Origin: Amoebophrya sp. A120
Taxonomy: Eukaryota; Sar; Dinophyceae; Syndiniales; Amoebophryaceae
DNA: 64,000 nt
Assembly (NCBI GenBank): GCA_905178155.1
Contig: CAJINV010000001.1
Span: forward strand, 14,942,142-15,006,141
Reading direction: 5' to 3'
The notes under the pieces were generated by a model. It was not told where the DNA came from. It ran no database searches and saw nothing but the letters and a program-made list of their open reading frames with translations. Below are positions 35,739 through 47,339 of the stretch, piece after piece (positions within the stretch are counted from its first letter, which is position 1; each line of letters begins with the position of its first letter). The translations under genes were made by a program, and so were the position numbers.

Positions 35739-38516
35739 AATGTCGCTGTGCGAAAGTCAGATGATTTTCTCCGAAATTAGAGAAGAAAATTCCCTGCTCA
35801 CACCACAGGTCGCGTGTCCGCAAAGCTTGCTCCTTCAACGACGCTTGGCTCTGCGGCTTTCGGAGGTGTTCTTCAATTGGATTTTTCCCTATCGTCTAGT
35901 GTACGTAGTAAAGTTGAAGTATATTTGCTTCGATAAAGAACAGGGATAATGGTGTTTCTCAAAAAGTTAAAATCGTTGTAGAATTACAAATTGAATCCGC
36001 GAGGCTCGTTGTATCTGCACAAGCGAACCAGCCTCGTGAATTCGAAAATTTGTGAATGTTGAAGTGAATACAAAAAGTTCCGTTTTTTACTCGATATGCT
36101 TGATGTACACACGTCCCGGGTTATCAAGAGTGGCAAAAAAGGAATCACTAAAGTAAAATCTTCTATCTAGATGTACAATTTTTTGAAGAATTTCTGGGAA
36201 GAGGAATTTTTCCAATGTTTTAGTATTTTCGCGGACGTATATTACAGTCAGTAGTATTCTTACCCTTTTTGGTTTCCAAATTTCAAACAAGATGAGTGTG
36301 GACAGTTTCAGTTACAACAGTATCGAAGTAAAATAAACGAGAACTGCGCCCAAGGAGGTTTCCCGGTGCTGGGAAAAATCGGACCTTGTTGCAGGACTCG
36401 CTCAAATGGCAGCTAGTGGCAACTCGAATGAAGTTGATGAGCTCTACTAAAAATAATCTCTTCGGTATGCTTCTTATTGATCACCACGAGACCCTTCGCC
36501 TCGGAATTTTTGTGGATTGTCAAAGTAGTCGGTCTATACTAAAATTATGCAGGCTGCGTAACTCTACAACCCGAATTGTTTCACTACAGAACTACTATTC
36601 TACAAAAGTCGCCGAGCCCGCAAAGAAAGATGCTGGTAGTCGCGTATCCTTTCGCAAGCAAACTCGAACCGACTGGCCTTGGAATTTGCGTTTCGTTGGT
36701 TTCTACACCGGCGCTTTCCTTCGGTGGTCTTCCGATTTTTGTGTATCAATAATGTGCTTAATACCCGTGACAGATTAAGAGAGGCAGAGCGGTGTCCTAC
36801 GGTTTTGGAAGTTGGAAAAAAGATTCGGTTTCCGGATAGAAGATTATTTTTTCACACTAACTTTACTAAACCTTATTAGAGAATCGATGGACTCTCTCGA
36901 AGCGGAATTTCTTTTCACAACAACGCTGTTGAGTGTTGATATGTGCTGTGTTCAAACAAATGCGCAGAAAAAAAGATGCTGTGTCGCCGCTCGTCTCTTC
37001 GCTTTGCTGTGACGCAATAGTACAACGAGCTTGGATGTGTACAGACTACTTCTCGCTTTGCCTTAGTAATTGCTGCGCTGTTGAGATCCTCGCGTTCTAG
37101 TGCGGTCTTGGTGGAAAAAACCGTCGAGAGCTAGAGCCGCGCCGCTTCGTCTTTGATGTTCTACGCAGAACGACTAGGAGAAGATTCTTGAACCTTTTTT
37201 GTTTACGCGGGTTGGTTGCTGGATACACAGCACCAGAGAACGACCTATACTTCGTCGCGAATCACACTAAAAGCTGTGTCTGTGGGTAGAAAAGGTATGG
37301 GGGGGATGCATATGCAATTAAGTGAACTTACTAGATCTTGCACGCAACACTTCGATACAAGATCCGGCTTCAAGCTTCAAAGAACTGCTACCAGAGCGTT
37401 CCAAAAGTTTCACTATCAGATAGGTTCTGCACAAACTATCTTTCTTGTGTGTGTGGGATAATGAAAACCGAAACAGGGATGTAGTCCGGCTGAGAAACAA
37501 ATTAGGAGGATCGGAATTATGTCAACTACTAGTTTCAAGCTGGGTCTTTATCTTGAAACAAAAGCGGATCGCGATTGAAGCAGTAAACTTTTATTGGTAC
37601 ACAAACTAAGCTGTTTTTTGATAGCTCGCTAGACACGTTTGCGTGAAGGAACAGTCAGGAAAGCTGGCACACGGAATACTTCCTTCCGGCTCTATGGATA
37701 GAAAAATCTCTTTGCAACGTAGTTCTACACTTACCTTAATAGTCCGGCTCTCGGGCTCGGGACCTGTTTTGCTCTACAAATAATATAATATGCAAATGTG
37801 GGAAAGGGGGTCTCACACGGGGCTTGAGTCCTGTATTCGGCATCGCAGAAGAAAACGGAAATTATCGAGGAATGTTTTTGTTATTTTGATGCAAAAAAAA
37901 TGATAAAGAAAAAATGCCGAAGCAATTTGCTTTAGCGACGATTGTTCGCATGCAGTTTTGTTGCGACAATTACGAAACTCCGACTCGCACAACTTCTGCT
38001 TGTTTGGCAATATCACGTCGGTAGCGAAAACTCTCTCATTCTGCTTGCCCGAAGTTTTTCGAAAAGGACCGAGTTCGAATTCAGCAAAAAGCAAATCAGA
38101 CCGATCAGATGTTGCCAACGAGAAAAACCGAGTCATATATAAATTCATCTGGGCCACGGTTCCGGTTGGCTACTCCTTTGACGAGTTTTTCAACACAGAA
38201 CTAGCTCGTGCGTCTTTCGATTTTGGCCGACAGGAAAGCCACGGTCGGTCCAAACAGGAACACGGTAAGAAAGCGCAACTGCAAATCAGTCGCCTAGCTC
38301 ATTCGTCCTGTTTTATCTCAGCTTTGCACCATCTTGGCTGCAAAACAACAAAACTTACACAAAGCAAGGAGTACATTCTTCCAGGTCAACATAAACGCAG
38401 CCCTAGCTTCACACGGCTGATACAAAACTCCCAGTTGTTCGTACAAGTAAGTCTTGCGGCGGGCGGAAAATTCATAGTCGACGCAGCAGTGAGTGGGAAC
38501 GGCGACATTGTTTCAT
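35739..38516. other. Gene-free stretch
   Basis: AT-rich spacer of 2.8 kb. The plus-strand frame 37958-38635 runs into the lipoyl synthase 3' end on the opposite strand and has no domain, so I consider it non-coding. No structured RNA was recognised. Confidence 0.45.
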
Positions 38517-40148
38517 TCACTGCGCCGCTGCTGCTGCGCTCTTCAGCTCGAGCGCTCGTCGCTGCTGCGCACGGTCTTTCTCGACCATGCGAGTCAGAAA
38601 TAGTTCGCCGGCTCGGTAACTGCTTCGCACCATAGGGCCGCTGGCTACCATGTCAAATCCTATCTCCCGCGCCATCTGATCATAGGCTTCAAAAACCTCG
38701 GGCTCGATGAACCTGATGTATGAAGATACGGAAAAAGGTCGCGATAAAGTCATTGTTTTTACACTTCGATCATAGGAATTCGCACTCGCAATGCGGTGCT
38801 GTCGGGTGCATTCGGCTAGCAAGAAACAAGACATGCGAATTTCAATTCAGCAAAAACTTGCTTCCAAGCGGCATCTGACAACAGTGTCCCATCAATTTCA
38901 TATGTTGTTCGATAAAACAAAATACCTATCCACGCGCATGTGCTTTTTCGTGGGCTGCAGGTACTGTCCCAGGGTTACTGCCCGCACGCCGACGCTGTGC
39001 AGGTCGCGCATGGTCCGGTAGATTTCTTCGTCTGTCTCCCCCAAGCCGACGATGATGGAGGACTTCGTGATGATCCCGTTTTTGCCCTGCTGGATTCGCT
39101 TTTCGTTCTGCTTGTTCACGTGCTCCAGCACCGACATGCTCTGTTTGTAGTTCGCCCGGCGGTCCCGGACCGTGCTGTTAAGTCGTTCTACCGTCTCGAT
39201 GTTGTGCGCGAACACGTCCATGTTCCCCTCGAGGGTGATGTCCACCAGTTTCAAATCGCCCCGAAAGTCTCCCAGCAGGGTTTCCACCAGCACCTCCCCT
39301 GTGGCCGTGCTGTGGCCGTCTTCCATCAGGCTGTTGGTCACCGGTCGCCGGATTTTCTTCACATTTTCGACCACCTTCTTGATGTGCACCGCTCCGAAGT
39401 CCATCAAATCGTCCCGGTCCACGCATGTGATCACCACGTACTTCAGCTGGTCCCACTGCGCGATCGCATTCGCGACCCGGGTGGGCTCGTCGAACAGTTT
39501 GGTGCCCTCCTCGATGCCCTCCGGCCTCCGCGCCGTCTTCACACTGCAGAACCGGCAGGCGCGCGTGCAGGTGTCCCCGAGGATCATCACTGTTGCGGTG
39601 CCCTCGCCCCAGCACTCGTTCAGGTTCGGGCACTTGGCCTCGACGCAGACCGTCGCGAGCCCGAGGCCCTTCAGCGTTTCCTTGGTGTCCTTCCAGTTCT
39701 CCCGGGCTTCGGGTGTGCGGTTAATGTTTTGCATCCGAAACCAATTCGGGAGTTTCGGTCGCGGCTTCCCGCGCGTGGGAAGTATCACATCCTCTTCTTG
39801 TTCTCCTTCTATCGAGCTTGACGCCGTGGCTCCTGCTGCACAGCCGGAAGACGGCAGTGGCTCGGAGACGGGCGGCAAATCAGGCGCCACTGGTGGAAGG
39901 TTTGGGGGCGCGACGCTTGAGGAGGAAGACTGCGCCGGTGCAGCGGCTCCCGACTCGGAAAATCTAGTGGGCTTCGATGTGGAAGATGTCCATCTTCGGG
40001 GTTGGTATAATTGGTTTGCAGGACTGCAAGCGGGTGAAGATGCGAACCACCCGGGTCGCGAGGAGGACGAGGTGCTGGGGTGGGAAACATTTTTCCGGTA
40101 CGCCGACCGCACGGCGGCCGAGTTTCGGAACCGAAGTGCTTGCATCAT
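38517..40148 (-). CDS. LIAS: Lipoyl synthase (radical SAM), two exons
   Basis: Exons 40148-38926 and 38712-38517 (intron GTATTT...CATCAG, phase 2) give 472 residues. The first 130 residues are Ser/Pro/Arg-rich, consistent with an organelle transit peptide. The catalytic region has both cluster motifs of the family: [12 protein letters not shown] near residue 167 (auxiliary 4Fe-4S) and CTRACRFC near residue 193 (radical SAM CxxxCxxC). The C-terminal serine that ligates the auxiliary cluster is expected in [12 protein letters not shown], which is present in exon 2. Other conserved stretches are [43 protein letters not shown] and [14 protein letters not shown]. The enzyme inserts sulfur into octanoyl chains on lipoate-dependent enzymes. 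The location is most likely mitochondrial; a plastid form cannot be excluded. Confidence 0.95.
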
Positions 40149-41280
40149 CGTGGTTGTTCGCCAGCGAACAGTGATATTGTTCCAATTGTTGTGCTGATGA
40201 AACTACACAACTAGGCTGGTGGGGAGAAGAAAGTAGTGAAAAACAAGGTATTTTATTCAGGTTATATTTTGTGTCGTAAGTGTGCAATCGAACCGGAAAA
40301 GATCGCACTCCCGTCGAAGAGCTGCTTCTCCTGCTCCTCTCGCAATTGAAACTAGGAAAAAAAGGGTATCGATAGGTAGTACACAGGGGGGGACGTACTT
40401 ACACTGGATGGTAGGTGATAAGGAAAGTTGATTGAATCCAGAAAAAACCGCCCGTAATCTTGACAGAGACAGAAGCCAACTCAAAATACTCTAAAGTTCT
40501 AGGCTCTCGTCGTGAGCTAGTACCGACTTGGAAATTTCGAAAGGTGGACGAGTAGGTTTTTTTGTTGGTGTACGATGCAGTTTCTTGCTCAAGAAAATGC
40601 TACCGACTTTTCTGTTGTGCAGCAGATTTTTCGTACTTACGTAGACACACTTGAATCAAAACATGAGATCATGCTAGACCGAAAGAAGTACAGACTGATA
40701 AAGGCTTTTGTGAACGACTTTTGTTGACCAGAGTTGAGTACTCAAATCGATTTACGAACGGCCTCGATTGCTCTACTGTGCCTTCAGCCTGAGCGCAGCT
40801 TGGAGCAAAGCGTCGAATAAATGCTTCCATTGATTTTTCCGGTCGCGGAACTTTGTTTTGTGCATTTTGTTGTCGTGTTTCTTTCACAAATTTTCCGGGT
40901 TTTTTTGTTGGGGATGGGGGAGCTATCTGTACGATGGAAAGGGAGGCCGCAAGTTTTGCGCAAGTTCTTTGAGGCTGTCACTATCCCAACCGGAATCCGT
41001 AAAGAAACATGACACCAAATGAGCCACTCGCTGCTTGTTTCGCGGCCTTACCTACATATCAGATTGGTGCATCCACGACGGCTCTACGAAAAATGCAGCG
41101 ATTGTTCTTACGACTCTAAATTGTTGATACAGTGTGGTCTAGTTCGTTTTGTTGAAATTGGTCTATCACAACTTGTTTCAAATTTCCTCGTTTATAGCAG
41201 CTCCAACGTCGCTAGATGTAGTATGTAAAATCTTTAGATTTGGTCACGCGTGTGACAGCTCTGGTAATTAGTGAAACAAC
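40149..41280. other. Intergenic, nothing recognised
   Basis: Spacer between the FUN14 gene stop and the lipoyl synthase start. Includes a G7 tract near 40387. No gene seen. Confidence 0.5.
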
Positions 41281-42355
41281 TTATCCTCGGCGCAGACCGA
41301 GCAAAAAAGTGCCCGCAAAGGCTCCCGTAGCGGTATTCTTAGCGGCGGCACCTATGGTAGTAAAAGCAGACGCTAGTGTCTTTGTACTGAGAATTTCCGG
41401 CAAGAACACTTGGAATTCAAGTATAGGTATGGGCTGCTCAATCATGCTGCAGTCGCTGTGTCTACATACATACGCAAAAAAAAGATTAATCAATACCTTC
41501 GAGCTCGTCATTTGCAAGAACATCTAACACCTTCTGAAGCCAGACGCCAGCATCCTTCTCGTCGAGCTTTCCGTCGCCGTTTGTGTCCAGGGCCTTCATC
41601 ACGTCATTTTCTACCTGAAAGAATTTTGTGCGTAGTTGCAACATGCGTGGACCCAAGAATCCTCGGAGGTAACGCTAATCATACATGAACACGCGAAGGA
41701 AGCGCCACAAAATGGCTCACGCATTGTCTACCTTTTTCCAGTTAATTGTGACGTAGCCGTAGCTCGCGGCGACCTGGAATAGACAGTAAAGGGAGCCCAC
41801 ACCGACCGCAACCGCTTTTCCGATTTTTTTGCACGCGTAGCCTGCCGCGAGTCCTGATGCGCCACCGAAGGTGAGACCTGTGATTCTATGTTTCGTGTAC
41901 AAGAAACGGAAAAAGATACTGGAGTGCTCTTTCGCTTGTAGACTGCTGTACACGATCAAGCAAAATAATGGCGATAGTGAAACTTCATCTGTACTAGCGC
42001 AGCACAATTTCTTCTACCTCCCGTCAGTGGCTTCATGGTGTCTGGCGTAATCCAATCTGGTTTTCCGATCATGTCCTGAATTTTCGCAAGATCGAAGCTG
42101 GACTTGTCCTCGCAAAATACTGTCTGTCTTCTTCTGATGTAGCTCGACTGCGACGCTGTGTACCTGCGATTTGGAAGTCGTTTGCTAACGAAATTCAACA
42201 TAGCAAGGATGGGGAGCAAAGGACAATGCAAAGGCATACTCAATGCGCGAGCGTGACGTTGACAAAATCCTTACTATCGATACTTACCCAGCGAAACCGC
42301 ATCCGGCCGCCAATCCCACCCGGCTTGGCGTGGCAAATCTCGTAAGGAAGGACAT
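41281..42355 (-). CDS. FUN14-domain protein with an EF-hand, five exons
   Basis: Exons 42355-42288, 42163-42018, 41877-41732, 41614-41497 and 41351-41281 sum to 183 codons (182 aa) with consistent phases. A short N-terminal presequence (MSFLTRFATPSRVGLAAG) precedes the FUN14 core, LTFGGASGLAAGYACKKIGKAVAVGVGSLYCLFQVAASYGYVTINWKKVENDV, with the Gly-rich membrane helices of the family. It continues into one canonical EF-hand loop, DTNGDGKLDEKD (Ca ligands at positions 1, 3, 5 and 12), and a final hydrophobic Ala/Gly helix (GAFAGTFLLGLRRG). FUN14 proteins sit in the mitochondrial outer membrane; in animals FUNDC1 is a mitophagy receptor. The LC3-interacting YxxL motif at the animal N-terminus is not obvious here. 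The EF-hand suggests calcium responsiveness, which is inference. Confidence 0.88.
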
Positions 42356-43090
42356 TCTTGTAGGGTCACTTAGAAAAGGGAGGACGAAACAAAGTCTCGA
42401 CGAAAGGCTTTAGAAGACGGCGCAGATTCACACCGGAATGGAAAGGAAGCAAGGTAGACCTCGTTCAAAACGAGGGGTAATCAAACAACTAGAAGTTTTT
42501 TTTGAGTAGAAGAAAATTCCTCGAATGAAGATCGGCGTGGAGATCTTCTTCTCCGCCCTCGTGGGCCCTCATCAGTTTGCACCTACTCACAGGTTCCAGT
42601 TTCCCGTCCGCTCCTATGGCTATGCCCTCACAGCTCGAACACTATACCATAAAATGAGCTACCCCAGATGCAGCGGCACTATAGGTGGCTTCTGTAGTAC
42701 CTCTTAGGTTTTTTCGTACGTACATTCACTGTGCTTGTTCTGGATAAAAAAGGTTTGGAAAAAAATGGCTCTTGTACTTTTAGATGAGTGTGAAACGACG
42801 CATTCTTCGAATGCGATTTTTTTTTTTTTGGCATTGGCTTCGGGTTCGGCCCCTAGTTGTCCGACTACTGCTGCACTATGCCGCCGCAGGCGGATACGAG
42901 ACGTCGTGCGAACCTCCCCCAAACAAATTCCTCCCGCCGCCGATTCCTGGGGTTGCTAGGCTTCCGTAGTTCATAGGTTGCGTCTCCGTGTTGCCTTCCG
43001 AAATAGCTGCGACGGCTGCAAGCGAAGGAGGTTTTTTGTATTTTTTTTTCAACTACCTTTGATTTTGAAGCTCACAATAAATACGCCGGC
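42356..43090. other. Intergenic, nothing recognised
   Basis: Contains T-rich tracts near 42822 and 43042. No coding signal. Confidence 0.5.
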
Positions 43091-43908
43091 TCAGAGATTA
43101 CTTGGCGTCAGAGTACAACACATGGCTGCATCTTCGTATGCATCATGTAAAGCAATGTTTCTATTCCTACCATCTCCGAGCAGATTCTTCCCGGGCTTCC
43201 CCGCGGCGAGCAGTTCCGGAAAGCCGGTCCCCGCACCTCCCTGCCGAATGTCCTCACACTGGCTCCAGATCACGTGAATGCAGTAGAGCTGGAAAATGAA
43301 CAGTGTGAAGGAAAAAAGAATCACGAAGCTCCGCGTCACCCCGCACGCGAAGGCTGCACCCTGCTGCTTCACCGATTCCGGCATCATGCTGCAGGCGTCG
43401 TTGATGAAGAGATAGTAGATGACGTACCCAAAATCCATCAGAAACGAGAGGGTCACATAGTACAGGTAGAGTCGCAGGTGCGGCTCCTGGCGGTAATACA
43501 CACCATACAGTGCGGCGCAAATGAAGGGAAGCCCGAAAAGGCAGTACCTGGAAAGAAAAATGGAATGGTGATGATCTTGCCGTATGCCAAACAATTTGGA
43601 GAAATCATTAATCATAGCATGAAGCGACACGAGCTGGATATATATCCTCTTTATGCTTTTGGTTCTGTGCAAACATGATGATACGCTGCGTTGAAGACTT
43701 GATGCCCGATGTCGTCGCCGAACCCGACAGTGGGGATTTTTAGAATGATTGAAGAGACCGCAGCGGCAATGTAAAAGACGTTCATCAGCAAGTTTCCAAA
43801 CAGAATCAGCTTGGCTCCGGTGGAAAGCTGGCAGCCGCAGCAGAACTGCGTCATGGGCCGACATGAGCAGCACCAGGCCAGCAGCCCGCCCTTCCGTGCG
43901 GGCGGCAT
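43091..43908 (-). CDS. Four-span membrane protein, LAPTM-like, two exons
   Basis: Exons 43908-43685 and 43547-43091 sum to 227 codons (226 aa). The N-terminus is Cys-rich (CCSCRPMTQFCCGCQLSTGAK). Four hydrophobic segments follow: LILFGNLLMNVFYIAAAVSSIIL, YCLFGLPFICAALYGVYY, LYLYYVTLSFLMDFGYVIYYLF and GVTRSFVILFSFTLFIFQLYCIHVIW. The tail is soluble and Gly/Asn-rich. A Cys-rich start directly followed by RTG/STGAK and four spans is the pattern of LAPTM4/MTP endosomal proteins, but sequence identity is too low to be sure. The intron begins GTATCATC, in phase 2. Confidence 0.72.
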
Positions 43909-44566
43909 GATGGTGCTCGCTGCTTCTGAAAGGTCAAGCTTTTAGCGCAGCGAAAATTGTGACGAGTGTGTGTGTGGCTGAAGAACAAGAAACTGTAGGC
44001 AAATTGTACTCCGTTTTAGATCTCTTGTGGAGGAGCGAGGTGCCACGGTGTTGCTTCATGCGTAAAGAAGCAAGCGTTTGTTACGGTGTGATCTCAGAGT
44101 ACACTCTTCTCGTCTTCGGATGAGTTTCTCAATATCACTCACTTACCCGTATATCTGGCCCGGTATTTGAACACAACAGAACACGGCACCATTTAGACCC
44201 GGTAAAGCCGCGGTCAAAGAAACGAGCTGCAAGCTGTGAGTGAGAGTACGTCTGCGTCTGCGTGCAGCTAGTGTGACAAAAGAGACAAGGTTCAAATGCG
44301 GCAGAAATTCCAGAGAATCTCAATCTTTATGTTCCAAAGTGCGACTCGATCGCGCGGACTTGTCATTTCTTCAAGACAGGGGTAAAGACATGTACCTACC
44401 TGCACCCGAAGACAATGACGTAAGGAAAGGGAAAGATTATGCTGCGAGTGGGAATGGGGTGAATAAATTCAGTGGGCCTTACTACAAAAACTTGCGAAGC
44501 GTTTATTACATTCGATCCTCACAGACATGTGGTGGATCTTTTCCTGATATGAAAAGCCTCCCCGCT
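43909..44566. other. Intergenic, nothing recognised
   Basis: Spacer between the 419-aa gene stop and the LAPTM-like gene start. A plus-strand frame at 44240-44602 has no domain and overlaps the gene end. Confidence 0.5.
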
Positions 44567-46672
44567 TTACGACGTCGTTTTCGCGACTCCGAAGGTACTT
44601 GACTCCAACACGTTCGGCGCGAACGCCTGCCCCGACGCCACTGTGCGGCGCAGTAGTCTTGATAGCGTGTTCAGCTTACTCATTTCGCCGAGCCTCCGCT
44701 CCCGCGCCCAGTTGTTGCTAGTCCGGGCCACTTGCGCAGCCTTTTCAATTTCCGCCTCGTAAAAGGCCATCATGTTTTCCTCCTTCTTGACGTCTTCCAT
44801 TTTGTGCGTGAAAATCCTCTGTGGGCCGAACTTCCAGGGCTGCAGAAACGTTTTTCGGACCTTGTAGCGGTCCCCGAGGATATCTTTGGCTTCGGCCAGT
44901 TGGGTTTTGGACAGCAGCTGCAGGTGCTTCGACGGCTGGTATCCGTGTCCGTGTGGGTCGTCCATGGCCAGGAAGGGCTTTACCGCCCCGCGCATGAACT
45001 TCGCGGTTTTGTTTAGGTCCTTCACCTCCGGAATCTTCTGGTTCTGCAGCCGGTACGTTGTACTGCTATCCTTCGAAAGGAGGACGGCGGTCTGACTCTG
45101 CGGCACCTGTTGAGAGGGGAAGGAGAGAAATAGTAGATGTAGAAGATGGGGCCAAGCTTACAATACACACGAAAAGGCGCGGCGCGCGACCCTGCTACAA
45201 GGTGGCGCAAAGGATGAGGGCGGCGGGCGGCAGCGGACGCGGACGCTCGCTGCCTCCCCCGCGGCGTTTTGGAAATAAAAACGCAGCGGAGGAGGAATCG
45301 AACCCCTGGGCGTCACCGCCCCCCGCGGGTTGAAGCCGCGTCCGAGCACCAGCCCGGCTCACCACTGCCCTGAGCGGATATACAACCTAAGGAAAAGCCT
45401 TCACCCGGGTAGCCAGAATAGCTACTGCTAAAAACGGCATTCGGGCAAAAAAAGCGCACCATATCTTTTTTTGAGGGTATTTATTCGTAAAAAAGAAAAA
45501 AAAACCTACAAGTAGATGTACCTTCTCCCCGCCAATGACGCCTACCGTCTCGTTCGTTTCAAAATGGCCATAGGGGTTCATGGCCACTTGCCTTTCCGGG
45601 TGCGTCCGCTCCGCTAGGTTTATTGGCCCGCCGATCTTATCCTTCGTATCAAGTGTAAAAATGTCTGGGTCTGGAAGGTGTGATGCGCATTTCAGAACAC
45701 AGAAAAATCTCTCATGCATAGGCAGCAAAAGTTGCCCATTTTCTGTCACCAAAGTCAGGGATTTGTCATGCAGATTCGGCATTGCGAACGCTTCTCGAAA
45801 CCTGTGATGCTAGAGCTTCCATGCCAGACCTTCTGTGTCATGCAAAAGCAGCATGATTCTTCCAGACCCAGACATTTTTACATTTGATACTTCGCCGTCT
45901 GCTTCCATTTCCGCCCTGAGGTGCGGTTCGCTTCCTGCTGCGAGACAAAGCTGTCGGTGGGAAAGCCGTGGACGTCGAACGGGAGATCCAGCCCCGGGGT
46001 CGCGCTGGAGGAAGCGGAAGATCCCAGCACCAGGCTCGACGCGCTGCCGCCAGAGGGGGACGGCGTCTGGCGCTTCGTGGGGGTCTCAATTTGCGAGGAT
46101 GCGGTAGGGGAAACGATCGGGGAGGGCGCAGTAGTCGCGGTTTTAGCGGACGTAGGGGAGGGGGCGGCACCTGAGAAAATGTTGGAAAGTAAAAATTAAG
46201 AGCGACTTTTCAACTCATGGGATCATGATCAGCAAAACTCACAAACTATTTTTTCGGAAAAAAGTAAGTACATTCATCCTTGCTGGGTATAGGATGGCAG
46301 TACAAGACAGAAGTGATCAAGAAGTTGGAGTTTTACTACACGCTAATCAATACCTTTTGCTTGGTCCTTGCTGTCGTCCTCGTCCTCGGCTTTGGGCTCG
46401 ACTTTCTTCCCCTTTTTTTCCCAAATATCGTCCGCCCGGGTTAGCACTGCAAACCTCTCGGCCCGCTGTTGCAGGAAGGCTTCCACGTCCCGCTGTCCGC
46501 GTTTCTTAAACTGGTTGGTCTGCTCTTTTAGCCATCGGTCGCTACGCTGGCCGTACATGGAACGGTACTTGCCGCACCGGAATTCCCAGTTCTTGAACTG
46601 CTTTCCAGCCAACATTTGGCCTTCGCGCAGCTGGACCTCCGGCCCGGACTCGACATGTTGTCCGCGACCCAT
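44567..46672 (-). CDS. Unrecognised 419-aa protein hosting an introner and tRNA-Sec
   Basis: Exons 46672-46354, 46170-45890, 45641-45522 and 45106-44567 sum to 420 codons. Start MGRGQHVESGPEVQ. Exon 1 is basic and helical (KNWEFRCGKYRSMYGQRSDRWLKEQ) and ends in an acidic Lys/Asp run. Exon 2 is Ser/Pro/Thr-rich and then has DVHGFPTDSFVSQQEANRTSGRKWKQ. Exon 3 is DKIGGPINLAERTHPERQVAMNPYGHFETNETVGVIGGEK. Exon 4 is charged with helical segments (KIPEVKDLNKTAKFMRGAVKPFLAMDD..). No signal peptide or membrane span. Conserved-looking Gly/Pro/His motifs suggest a real cytosolic or cytoskeletal protein, but I cannot name a family. Intron 2 is an introner, and intron 3 (45521-45107) carries a tRNA gene on the same strand. 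Confidence 0.75.
45277..45281 (-). terminator. Pol III T5 terminator of tRNA-Sec
   Basis: Five Ts directly after the discriminator base on the coding strand. This is the expected minimal Pol III stop signal and supports independent transcription of the tRNA. Confidence 0.75.
45282..45368 (-). tRNA. tRNA-Sec (UCA anticodon), nested in an intron
   Basis: 87 nt, folding into the eukaryotic selenocysteine tRNA architecture. Acceptor stem of 9 bp (GCAGTGGTG with CTCCGCTGC, one T-T mismatch); AG linker; 6-bp D stem CCGGGC/GCTCGG with the 4-nt loop TGGT; anticodon arm CGCGG-CTTCAAC-CCGCG with anticodon TCA; a 17-nt extra arm (GGGGGCGGTGACGCCCA); 4-bp T stem GGGG/CCTC with loop TTCGATT; discriminator G. 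This is the 9/4 acceptor/T pattern and the same 87-nt length as animal tRNA-Sec. The discriminator is immediately followed by TTTTT (45281-45277), a Pol III terminator. The tRNA decodes UGA as selenocysteine after SerRS charging and conversion by PSTK/SepSecS. It lies wholly inside the last intron of the 419-aa gene, in the same orientation. Confidence 0.93.
45647..45889 (-). mobile_element. Introner in the 419-aa gene, 243 nt
   Basis: Terminal inverted repeats of about 31 nt: both ends, read inward, are TATCAA[A/G]TGTAAAAATGTC followed by TGGGTCTGGAAG. The 5-bp target duplication is CTTCG (45642-45646 and 45890-45894). Removing the element plus one copy joins ACG GCG AAG to GAT AAG ATC in frame. 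In the register set by the duplication the intron can be TA...AG or GT...AA, never GT...AG. The interior contains TTGTCATGCA (45763-45772) and CTGTGATGCT (45802-45811). Confidence 0.92.
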
Positions 46673-47339
46673 TTTTGTGAGGGTGTGATACAGGAGATGA
46701 GCTGTGTCCGGTAACACTTATGGGGGAGTCAAGACAAAGTGTTGAAAGAGTAAGTGAAAGAAAAATAGTAACGTCAAGAAAAAGAAACAGTCAATGGAAA
46801 GAGTCAAAAATGAGCTGGGGGTCTTGATGAAGATCCTGTGGGGGTGTCTTGAAAGCAACTTACTTGATTACGAATGTTGCGCGCAACGACAGCTTCTGGA
46901 CGGACCGAGGTTAGTACTCCTTCAGATTTGGTGTTTTCTGTACGAGCTATTAGCACTAGAGCACAACGAAAGCAGAATCGAAGAACGATCCACGAACCAG
47001 TGAAAACAGGGACGATGAGGAGAACGAATTGAACGAAAACCAGGGACGACAAGAAGCATGAACGGGTAAGAATGAACAGAACCGACAATTCTCATCGAAT
47101 GCGGTACGAGAGATGAACAAGAGCACCAGAGTCTACCATCTTTTTTTCTTTCCGTGGTTGACGAGTTGTGAAATCAATGTCTTCATTCTCTAGTTGGTGG
47201 TTGCCTCATTCTGCACAAGTTCCAAGTCGGTAGTTTACACAAACATTTTTTACGTATGACAATCGGTTTCATCTGATACACTCTGTAACAACAACTTGAG
47301 CAAAAAAATATTTCTTTAGTCTTTACGTATATCAACTGC
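46673..47339. other. Intergenic, nothing recognised
   Basis: Spacer between the ABC transporter stop and the start of the 419-aa gene. Purine-rich, with no gene seen. Confidence 0.5.

Noticed and set aside
37958-38635. 225-codon plus-strand frame
   Set aside because: It overlaps the 3' end of lipoyl synthase on the opposite strand, has no domain, and its composition changes along its length; treated as chance.
38713-38925. Lipoyl synthase intron as an introner
   Set aside because: Ends are an ordinary GTATTT...CATCAG intron without inverted repeats or target duplication.
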